From NCBI RefSeq assembly GCF_905115235.1, contig NC_051849.1:165840091-165904090 (forward strand): a stretch of DNA of 64,000 nucleotides, read 5' to 3'. A program made the translations under genes and the position numbers. The notes under the pieces are model-generated. The model had not been told where the DNA came from. It did no database searches and was given only the letters and a program-made list of their open reading frames with translations. Position 1 is the first letter of the stretch. Every line of letters starts with the position of its first letter. This DNA comes from Hermetia illucens (lineage: Eukaryota > Arthropoda > Insecta > Diptera > Stratiomyidae). Shown here in pieces: positions 56,083 to 64,000 of the stretch.

Positions 56083-57660
56083 ATGAGCGGCGAGCCGCCG
56101 GCGGGTGGCGGACCAGACCGGCCCCCCACCATAAAGCCTAGGGGCACTCGGATCGGTCGTGGAGTCCGCAACGAGGAGGATCCAGACTTGAAAATAGCCA
56201 AAGTGAAAATAGCCAATCTGGAAAGAAGAAATGGCGAGCTGCCGAAGACACTAGAAGATTTGAAAAATCAAATGACAATATTGATAAAAAAAAATGGAAA
56301 GCTTACGGAGCAGCTAATGGCTAGGGAGGCGGGCACGCTGTCTCCAAAGGTAGCCAGAAAAAAAGTAAAGCTTTCTTCGACTACTTTTGTAGTCCTGGAG
56401 GAACCGGGCTGTCTTGAGGGCGAACAAATTTTCGACAGCGAATCTGTCCCTATGGAGGACATAGAGAACAGTAAAACTGACGATACGAGAGTCAGCGACA
56501 ACGGTGGCGATGGAAATGTCCCAGAAGAGGGTGCTAACCAGGCAAGTTGCAGTAGTGAAGATGGAAAATTGGGTGAGTTTTTGCTCCATGTTTCCAAAAA
56601 ATTAAAGAAAAAAAAAACAAAATTCAAGAAGAAATGGTAAATAATGTAAAAAATAATGCAAGTACGAGTGAAAATTTAAAAAATGGTCCGACTCGGGATA
56701 GAATTAGCAGCATAAAGAAAAGGGGGAAAGGGTGCCCCCCATTAAAGTTTAGGAACTGGGTGGTAGAGATTTAGCCACTCTACTTAATGGGAGCGCGGGG
56801 CTCTCGTAGTTTGTTATTAAAAAGGCGGCGGCCGAGAGAGTCCAAGTCAAATGCAACAAAATTGCAGATTGCAAAAAAGCATGGGAGGTCCTCGAGCGAG
56901 TGAAGGCTCCTCACTTCACCTACACTCCAAAGGAAGAGAAGGTGCGGAGGAAGAGCCCGATGAGGTGCTCAAAATGCTCCGGGAGACGGGAACTGAGGTC
57001 AAGTTCCTCTCAGTGTCACGGTTTAGTACGAGGAGATCCGTTTTGGAAAAACGAATCCTGCCGCACTTCCTCGTGCAGATAAGCCCGGAGAGCCGGGGAA
57101 GTGATCTGATCGGCATCAGGTCGCTTAATTACCAGGCCATTCGTTTTGAGCGCCTGCTAAGGGGCGAAATAGTCCAGTGTCGAAGATGCCATCGCTATGG
57201 TCACTCGGCAGTGAACTGTCAAATGACCTTACGATGTGTAAAGTGCGGGAAAGACCATACCGCAGCCGAATGTTCGCTGATTGAAGCAGATGGCAAGGAA
57301 AAAACTTTCTGTGTCAACTGCGGAAGCGGAGGGCATCCGGCTTCGTACCGCGGATGTCTTGCATACCGCAATGTTAAGGTCACAAGGCAGCAGGCACCGA
57401 GATCGGCCCAAAGAACGAAGGTGTCAGCGGCGTTGAACGGTACCGTCCCTTCGGCAGCAATCGTCTCGGGGATCCCATTTGCAAAAGTAGTTCTGCAAGG
57501 GGGAGCTAAGAAGCCTCAACAAGATGCAAGTGGCCGAATGAACACCATTTTCAATAAAATACTAACCATGTGTGAAAATATGCAGCATACGCTACACGTA
57601 CACAATACAAAAATAAATAGCATGACAGAATATTTACACAAACAGCATGCCCGCTGCTAG
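56083..57660 (+). pseudogene. LINE ORF1, nucleic-acid-binding protein with zinc knuckles, broken
   Basis: The first frame starts MSGEPPAGG at 56083 (a TTG-led extension upstream is unlikely to be used). It has a predicted coiled-coil segment (IANLERRNGELPKTLEDLKN) and a lysine-rich end at 56640. The second frame, 56851-57660, has a GTEVKFLSVSRFSTRRS domain. Its three knuckles are CRRCHRYGHSAVNC, CVKCGKDHTAAEC and CVNCGSGGHPASYRGC. The two parts are separated by about 200 bp with stops. In Jockey-type LINEs ORF1 packages the element RNA. ORF2 starts 14 nt before its stop. Confidence 0.75.
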
Positions 57661-58351
57661 CTCTGCAGTCACAGCGGTACCACTGGATGGTCTCCGGATC
57701 ATCGCCATTAATGTGAATTCCATCGTAGGAATCCATCGAAGAGCGCAGCTCCTTGATTTCGCTGCCAGACAACAGCCTGACATAGTCTTGATTTCAAAAA
57801 CCCACCTCAATCCGAGGCATTCGATAACATTCAAGGATTTTGAATTCGTGAGGAACGATAGACGAAATTGTGATGGGGGAGGTGGTACCGGAATACTTGT
57901 GGGTCGCCGATATCGTTTCAGGCATATTAATAGGCCTGAATTTGAAACCTTTGAGTGTATCGAAGTCTCATGTATTCTTTTTTCACTGCCTAGAAGAGGG
58001 AATTTATACATTCTGTCAGTCTATGCAGTGGGAAACAACCGAGCCAAGTTCAGGGAGGAATTCCATTCTCTGTTTACGATACTGGAACTGAATAGGCTGC
58101 ATAATTACTATATTATAGCTGGCGACTTGAATGCTAAGCATACCTCGTGGGTAAACGCCACAAACAATCCCAGAGGGGTATTCCTCAAATCTTGGATAGA
58201 GCAATACCAGATAGAGTATAAATGCGAATTATATGGGTCAGAGAGTCCAACCTGGCCCAGGGCAAATTCCTATCTGGATTTGTGCATTGCTGACGCGCGC
58301 TTGAACTTTAATTTTAGGAATCCTCAACGGAAACTACAGACTCTTCCTTAA
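57647..58351 (+). pseudogene. LINE ORF2, endonuclease part
   Basis: The frame begins MPAASSAVTAVPLDGLRIIA at 57647, overlapping ORF1. The apurinic-type endonuclease has IIAINVNSIVG (catalytic Asn), QPDIVLISKTHLN (Glu of the ET motif replaced by Lys) and YYIIAGDLNAKHTSW (GDxN). SYLDLCIADARLNF is the late block. A stop at 58351 cuts the frame before the SDHxxI motif, which continues as DSDHNAIHIEVLF-like sequence in another frame. Confidence 0.75.
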
Positions 58352-58417
58352 GATAGCGACCATAACGCTATTCATATTGAAGTTCTGTTTGATGGACGAA
58401 GAGTTCGCCTTCTGCCG

Positions 58418-60515
58418 ATGGACAGTGGCGCCCACAGGCTGAACTTTAAGCAAACAAATTGGAAGAAATTCCAAGAGAGGTTTATTCGGGGATATCGAGA
58501 GGAATGCCCACCTCTTGATGGGGAAAACGATGGTACAATTGCACCATGTGACAGGAACTTGAGCAACGAGAAAATACTGCAGTATCTTCTCAAGCTGGAG
58601 AACTTGACACTGGGAACAATTGAACAAGTCGTCCCTAAGATTAAACCTCGCAATAATATAGAAGGATATGAAACTGCAGCCATAAAACGGTTGAAAAAAG
58701 TGAAAAGCCTTCTGCTCACTCGCGTCAACAAAATCTATCGGAGATATGGGAACTATCATCATCCCATATTGGTTGAGTCCAAATCACTTCTAAAGATCGC
58801 GCGGGATCTTATCCGTCAACATTACGTAAATGAAGTGAACTCCCAATAGCGGTTAGTTAATTTCCATATCCAGAAGAGTAAACAATAAGAGATCATCCGG
58901 TATGGATGGCATTCCCAACGTGGTCCTCAGGCATTTACCAGACATTGCCATTCGTAATTATTGCATTTTGTTCAACAATTTATTGAACAATTCCTTCTTT
59001 CCGGGACAATGGGAGAAAGCCTGAGTATTCGCGATTTTAAAGAGAGGGAAGGATTCATCCAGCCCTCAAAGCTACCGCCCAAATATCAGCAAGGTGTTTG
59101 AGGTTTTGGTATTGAAAGCCTTGAACGGGCATATCAAGAGGAAAGAATTATTGCCGAATGCACAATTTTGATTTCGATCTGGACATTCGACAATACATGC
59201 AATAACGAAGGTAACGTCTGATATTTGCTGGCGGATTAACAATGGTGAGTGCGTTGGCGCTTACCTTACAGACATGGAGAAGGCCTTTGATACCGTCTGG
59301 TTGGATGGACTGATTTTCAGGCTTCGGAAGAATGAGTTTCCCAGCCACCTCGTAGCGATGATGTGTAGTATGCTGTATGGCAAGTGCTTTGTCATTACGG
59401 ACGGAAATCTCACTACTAGCAGAGACTTTCATGTTCTAAATGGATTACAGCAAGGGACAGTGACTGCGCCTACACTTTTTGCGGTATTTGCCGACGAATT
59501 GCTCAACTCTTTCGATTTTAATAAATCTCCTAAAAGGTCATTGGTTGCCTTTGCTGACGATCTGATAGCCTACACGGCACACAAGAAGGTAACTGAGGTG
59601 CAAGTTGAACTTCAGAAGATGTTCAATGATATTAAGTTCTTCACGAACAGTTGGCGGATGAAAATCAATGCGCAAAAGTGTGAAACGATTCTGTTTCGAA
59701 ATTCCTTGGCGTATACCAGTAGGAACTTGAAAAGGAATTGGAGACATTTCCACATTGTCGCGAACGAGGATAGTTCTGAGCGCATTCCTCATAATAAGTG
59801 CGTTAGATACCTGGGTGTGCGTCTTGACGAGCGTCTCCAATTTAACGAGCACGTTAAAGTCGCGCTAGAAAGCGCTCTCAAGGCATTCATGTCTCTTCGA
59901 AGACTCTTTTATGCTCCACATCTTAGCCGGAAGGTTAAGATTATTTGTTATCTTACTTTGGTTAGACCGGTGCTCACCTACGGGTGTGCTATCTGGTTTA
60001 ATTTGAGTGCTAGCCAAATGGAGAAAATGTGGATCTTTGAAAGGAAATGTCTGCGTGGTTGCACGGGGCTTAATAGGACTGCTTCGTCAAACTATGAGCA
60101 CTATGTAACTAATGAAGTGATGTATGCAGCTGCTGCTGTGCCAAGAATCGACACAGTTATCGTCAGATTGATTCGGAATCATATAGTGCGATCTGCTTCG
60201 CATGGTGAGAACCCTTGAGTTTCGCAGCCTTTCTACCCAAATTATGGCTGTTTCGAGAAAACTCACGCGACAGGCTTCATTTCTCCTGAAGCGTTCGTGT
60301 ATCTTGACAGGAATGGTCTAATTCTTGATTCTGCCGGTGATCCGGTTATGTATCATATACATAAACGGGCCACGAACAATAGGATAGAAGATCCCCCGAA
60401 TTTGACAGTGGGGGCTCCGGGGTTTGACTGGAGATACTCCAGAGTGAGAGCAGTTGATATTAAGCGGGATGGAAAAGAGAAATCCTGGTACTGGTGGCTG
60501 CAGGATGCCGGTTAG
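58418..60515 (+). pseudogene. LINE ORF2, reverse transcriptase part, broken
   Basis: Frame 58418-58849 holds the linker (LNFKQTNWKKFQERFIRGY). Frame 59274-60218 holds the RT from motif A MEKAFDTVWLDGLIFRLRK through HVLNGLQQGTVTAPTLFAVF (motif B) and SLVAFADDLIAYTAHKKV, where FADD is residues 93-96. The thumb segment is KCVRYLGVRLDERLQFNEHV. The final frame 60297-60515 ends DWRYSRVRAVDIKRDGK. About 400 bp around 58850-59270 are out of frame. There is no RNase H domain. Confidence 0.75.
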
Positions 60516-61133
60516 CGGTGGCCGTGCACAGTTCTGCCATTTGCTTCTTGGTGGGGCTTTGTAAATATGTACATATTGAACGGGTGCTGATTTTGCCTCC
60601 AGTTGTATAATAACTTATACATACATACGTTATTATTCTTTGTTTCGTTGTAAATATTACAACTGTTATTATTACCTTTTCTAACTATGGATGTTATTGT
60701 AAAAAAATAAAAAAAAATAAATAATATAAAATATATAATTATGATAGTTTTAAGCACAATAAAGTTAAAAGTATCTTTTGAAGCGATAAAACATTTATTA
60801 CTATTATTACTTTTATATTTCTTTATTTGCCACTAAGGCCAAGTGAATTCTGTCGGGTTTTTGACCATTTCCCGACAACTTATTCTAAAATTAGATTTTT
60901 ATTTCTTACTGTTTCTCTTCTCTGCCCGTAAATTGTTATTCGAAAACTTTGAGAGCCCACAGTGGCCATTAGGTTTAAGTTATTTTTTTATACCTATTTC
61001 TTAAAAATAAAAATGATGATTATACCTTTTTTGTTGCATATAGGCTCTTAATATCCTTTTTAGAAAGCATGTCGACACCAAAGGAAGCTAAATCCCCCAA
61101 AAAAGGAAAAAAATCTTTCCTTTAGGTGGTTTA

Positions 61134-63242
61134 TTGCTCAAGGAAGTTTTCTACATTGTCTACTGTGGGCGACGAGTTTTCATGGAAAGAGGTGATATGG
61201 GGCGACAAACAAATTGCAATTATCCTAGCTTCTCCTACCAGAAAGGCAAATCCACGGAGACAGCACTCCATGAACTTACGGCAAAAATTGAAAAGGCGAT
61301 GTCCGATAAAGAATACGCTTTAGGCGCATTCATGGACATCGAAGGTGCCTTCAATTATGCCTCATTTGCGGCAATTTGTGATGCGGCAAGACAGCATGGA
61401 ATCGAACCGCTGCTAATCAGTTGGATCCTTCACATGCTAGAGTGGAGAAAAATCCACATATCGGTCGGCCAGAAGTCTATTGAAGCAGGATGTCTCAGGG
61501 GCTGCCCACAGGGAGGGGTTCTCTCTCCACTGTTATGGCTCTTGGTGATGGATACCCTGCTGTGGCTCCTGGAGGACAAAAAAGTCTTCGCACAAGCATT
61601 TGCGGACGACCTAGCCGTAATAATTAACGGCAAGTTTGCGGACACAGTATGTGACCGCTTGAGTGCAACTCTGCATGTAATCCACAACTGGTGCCTCCGC
61701 AATGGACTCACGGTGAACGCTAGAAAGACTGGACTAGTTATGTTCACTAAGAATGTCAGGTGGGGCAGCTATACGCTACCCACCTTAGCAGGGGCGGAAA
61801 TCCAGCTGGCACAAACAGTCAAGTACTTAGGAGTACATTTCGACTCCAAGTTAACGTGGAAGCATCATATCCAGGAACAATACCAGAAATCCTGCAGATT
61901 GCTCTGGTGCTGTAGGAATGCGATAGGTAAGACCTGGGGACTTTCACCTAAACGGATATATTGGATGTATACATCCATAATAAAACCCATTTTGATGTAT
62001 GCATGCATCGTCTGGTGGCCAAGACTGAACTTTGCTAACAGCAGGAAGCTGCTATCGCAGATTCAGAGACTTGGTTGCCTAAGTATTACTGGAGCAATGA
62101 GTACTACGCCGACTGCGGCACTTGAAGCCATCCTAAATTTACCCCCCATCCACTTGGAGGTGAAACGGAAAGCAGCAAACGACGCATATAGGCTCGATAC
62201 CATTGGGGCGTGGAAAGGCGGCCAATCCAACGGGCATGCGTCTATATGGAAATTCCTTGAAAAACATCCGGTAGCCCTGATGCCGACCGATCATATGGTT
62301 TCCAGATTCGTCTTTGGAAAGACATACACTGTCGTAATCACCGAAAGAGAAGAATGGTCGACAAGTGGCCATGAGTCTTTTCAGATTACAGACCTAATAA
62401 TCTTCACCGACAGGTCAGTCACGGAGGATGGATCGGGTGCAGGCGTGTTCTCGGAGAATCCGATTATAGAACTGGCCCGACCCCTCGGAAAAATGACGAC
62501 CATATACCAGGCGGAGATATATGCCATTTCATTGGCAGCAGAAGAATGTCTGCGACAAAAATGGAGGGGTCGCACCATTCGAATCTGTTCCGACAGTCGG
62601 GCGGCATTATCGGCACTAGATGGCAACAACATATCAAGCCAGTTGGTGTGGAGTTGTCGTCAGGTGCTGCTGAAACTTGGCCGACTGAACGAAACATTCC
62701 TAATGTGGGTGCCAGGGCACTCTAACATCGCCGGTAATGAGGGGGCTGATAGACTGGCTCGCCGAGGGTCTGGATCCACAATGGTGGGCCCAGAACCAGC
62801 TCTTGGAATCCGACCATCTACTGTCAGGTCTACTCTGAAAGGTGAAATTGCAAGGATTCACGCAACCGAGTGGAGAAATTTGGACTCTTGCCGGCAAGCG
62901 AAAATCCTTGTAAAGGAACCTAGGGCCACTAGAGCGGCATTTTTGTTGTCCCTTAAGAAGTGGGACATGAAAACCCTAGTAGGGCTTTTGACGGGACACT
63001 GCCCCTTAAACTACCATATGGAAAAGATTGGGGTAGTGGTTTCGGCTGTGTGCAGCCAATGTGAGGAGGAGGAGGAAACTGCCCTGCACTTTTTATGCAG
63101 CTGCCCGGCATCCTCAGATCTCAGACGAAGACACCTTGGCAAGGTTTTCTTCAATGAAGAATCTGCACACTCTCTGCCTCTTGAGAATGTTCTCAAATTC
63201 GCTAAAGCCTGCGAACACCGTAGGCAGGAAGCCATTGAATAG
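61134..63242 (+). CDS. I/LOA-like LINE ORF2 piece: reverse transcriptase and RNase H, open frame
   Basis: 702 codons without a stop. The first 33 or so codons (61134-61234) are flanking genomic sequence that happens to be in frame. The LINE-derived part starts at YQKGKSTETALHE. RT motifs: YALGAFMDIEGAFNYASF (motif A), GCPQGGVLSPLLWLLVMD (motif B), QAFADDLAVI with FADD at residues 156-159. The RNase H catalytic set is D426 (FTDRS), E461 (QAEIYAI), D487 (CSDSRAAL) and D539 (EGADRLAR), all present. A Cys-rich tail CSQCEEEEETALHFLCSCP follows. The endonuclease is missing, so the piece cannot act alone. The open frame suggests a recent insertion. Confidence 0.8.
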   Translation: MLKEVFYIVYCGRRVFMERGDMGRQTNCNYPSFSYQKGKSTETALHELTAKIEKAMSDKEYALGAFMDIEGAFNYASFAAICDAARQHGIEPLLISWILHMLEWRKIHISVGQKSIEAGCLRGCPQGGVLSPLLWLLVMDTLLWLLEDKKVFAQAFADDLAVIINGKFADTVCDRLSATLHVIHNWCLRNGLTVNARKTGLVMFTKNVRWGSYTLPTLAGAEIQLAQTVKYLGVHFDSKLTWKHHIQEQYQKSCRLLWCCRNAIGKTWGLSPKRIYWMYTSIIKPILMYACIVWWPRLNFANSRKLLSQIQRLGCLSITGAMSTTPTAALEAILNLPPIHLEVKRKAANDAYRLDTIGAWKGGQSNGHASIWKFLEKHPVALMPTDHMVSRFVFGKTYTVVITEREEWSTSGHESFQITDLIIFTDRSVTEDGSGAGVFSENPIIELARPLGKMTTIYQAEIYAISLAAEECLRQKWRGRTIRICSDSRAALSALDGNNISSQLVWSCRQVLLKLGRLNETFLMWVPGHSNIAGNEGADRLARRGSGSTMVGPEPALGIRPSTVRSTLKGEIARIHATEWRNLDSCRQAKILVKEPRATRAAFLLSLKKWDMKTLVGLLTGHCPLNYHMEKIGVVVSAVCSQCEEEEETALHFLCSCPASSDLRRRHLGKVFFNEESAHSLPLENVLKFAKACEHRRQEAIE

Positions 63243-63332
63243 GCAACTTACGGGGATAGTACAATGGGCCTAATAATGGCCTGAGTGCTCGGAGCTGCGG
63301 CTCCCCCCATTTAACTAAACTAACTAACTAAC
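61235..63332 (+). mobile_element. I/LOA-like LINE, recent 5'-truncated insertion
   Basis: A perfect 14-bp duplication TATCCTAGCTTCTC (61221-61234 and 63333-63346) bounds it. The 3' end is a short (TAAC)n tract, CTAACTAACTAAC, rather than poly-A, as in I-type elements with simple-repeat tails. It contains the RT-RNase H frame described separately. The intact duplication and unbroken frame make it one of the youngest insertions in the window. Confidence 0.88.
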
Positions 63333-63346
63333 TATCCTAGCTTCTC

Positions 63347-63654
63347 TTTAAAAGTTAGCTGCGCACTAAAATAAGGCATGAGAAAATACCATATTCTAAC
63401 ACCAAGTTTTGCTTCCCTTCTACAAAATATAAATGACCATAAATTTCTGTTCACTTATTTGTTCTCTAAAGCTACACAAGATATCGAAAACTTCAGCGCC
63501 AGCATTGGACACTGCTCAGAATGGATCATCGGTTTCCATGATATTCACATTTAGACTGGACAAATTGTTTAATCGTAGTTCATTCTCCTATTGCCTGCCT
63601 AACAAACTATGCCATCACTTCATCGACATAGAATGTAGCTTAATTAACGTGAAA
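63347..63654. other. unassigned stretch
   Basis: The open plus frame 63433-63684 has no recognised motif. No other feature was seen. Confidence 0.3.
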
Positions 63655-63835
63655 TACATAATCATTATCATCAACGCAGAATAAGTGATGTCCGATCTAC
63701 GTCTGCTTAGTAGAAAATTCTAAAATCGCGGTTTTCCGGTTTTCCATATCAACAGGATTTCCCATATCCTTTTGTCTGTCATAGATATTGCTTCGACAGA
63801 GTTTCTGTCGGGCAGAATTATAAGAGGCAGTCAGG
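63655..63835 (-). mobile_element. diverged RTE-A-like 3' end
   Basis: ATCATTATCATCAACG at 63661 is a degraded tail. CATAGATATTGC near 63780 and a TTTCTGTCGGGCAGAATTAT segment parallel the RTE-A 3' region (CATAGATATTGCC, TTTCCGGGCGGGATCAT). Divergence is far greater than among the other copies, so this is an old insertion or a related subfamily. Confidence 0.5.
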
Positions 63836-63956
63836 GGGTAGTAAAAGCGTAGGGTGAAGGCATTGGTTGGTATCAACGATAGATCACAACAAATAGGATC
63901 GCCTGCTGAACCAGCATCAATAGCTCTGCTACCCAATCATAGACCTGCACGTTTTC

Positions 63957-64000
63957 ATCATGAACGGCGCAACAACCGGTATCCGGTCTAGGCCTGCCTT
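63957..64000 (-). mobile_element. RTE-A LINE 3' end, continuing beyond the window
   Basis: The last 44 bases read ATCATGAACGGCGCAACAAC and CGGTATCCGGTCTAGGCCTG, the start of the 3' end of RTE-A on the minus strand, identical to other copies over the visible part. The element extends past the edge. Confidence 0.75.

Larger units (their letters stand above)
55843..61017 (+). mobile_element. Jockey-like LINE, full-length copy
   Basis: A 10-bp duplication GATTATACCT (55833-55842 and 61018-61027) bounds a 5175 bp element. It has an AT-rich leader, ORF1 with three zinc knuckles, ORF2 with endonuclease and reverse transcriptase, a 3' region with GAGAGCCCACAGTGGCCATT, and an A-rich end. No RNase H is seen, which fits the Jockey group. 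The relation to 35893-42820 over the whole length defines the family. Several stops and frameshifts divide the ORFs, so it is inactive but much better preserved than the other copy. Confidence 0.85.

Overview
The window looks like a repeat-rich stretch of an insect nuclear genome, most likely a fly (Diptera). The only convincing host genes are small intronless forkhead genes closest to the FoxG/sloppy-paired group. They have TATA-plus-initiator promoters and CAAAATG start contexts. Around them lie many non-LTR retrotransposons of insect type. I cannot name the species.

The core of the window is a dispersed cluster of four intact single-exon forkhead genes, here called A to D: A 1633-2154 (-), B 15769-16299 (-), C 27136-27660 (-) and D 44593-45123 (+). 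All encode about 175 residues: an N-terminal eh1-like motif, one forkhead domain and a short proline-rich tail. All four carry Asn in place of the near-invariant His of the recognition helix. Each gene has a TATA box and initiator exactly 32 bp apart. Each also has a Rel-like GGAAAAACC site about 330-350 bp upstream of the TATA box, inside a conserved 250-300 bp module that is present twice at B, C and D. A further copy of this module at 55.2-55.55 kb has no gene beside it. B and C lie in an old segmental duplication of more than 2 kb. D is inverted relative to the others.

The rest is mostly layered transposon debris. RTE-A is an RTE-type LINE with a (ATG)n tail, present at 5.5, 8.8, 18.8, 30.8, 38.7, 45.9, 63.7 and 63.96 kb. 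RTE-B is a second RTE-type LINE with a (GAA)n tail, at 1.0, 11.4-14.0, 33.5 and 48.8 kb. An RNase H-bearing I/LOA-like LINE lies at 0.2, 17.9, 45.4, 52.2 and 61.2 kb. A Jockey-like LINE with zinc-knuckle ORF1 lies at 35.9 and 55.8 kb. R1-like fragments lie at 22.1 and 34.1 kb, and another LINE forms an inverted pair at 25-26.5 kb. There is also a pogo-like DNA transposon (20.8-22.1 kb), a tRNA-derived SINE (three copies), and an unclassified repeat with a terminal hairpin (4.9, 14.0 and 50.9 kb). Many insertions can be bounded by target-site duplications, which gives a relative order of events: RTE-A is inserted into I/LOA-like and Jockey-like elements, and the SINE into R1-like and other LINE fragments.

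Against this background, the intact forkhead frames and promoters stand out. They suggest a lineage-specific family of compact, probably repressive transcription factors kept under selection.
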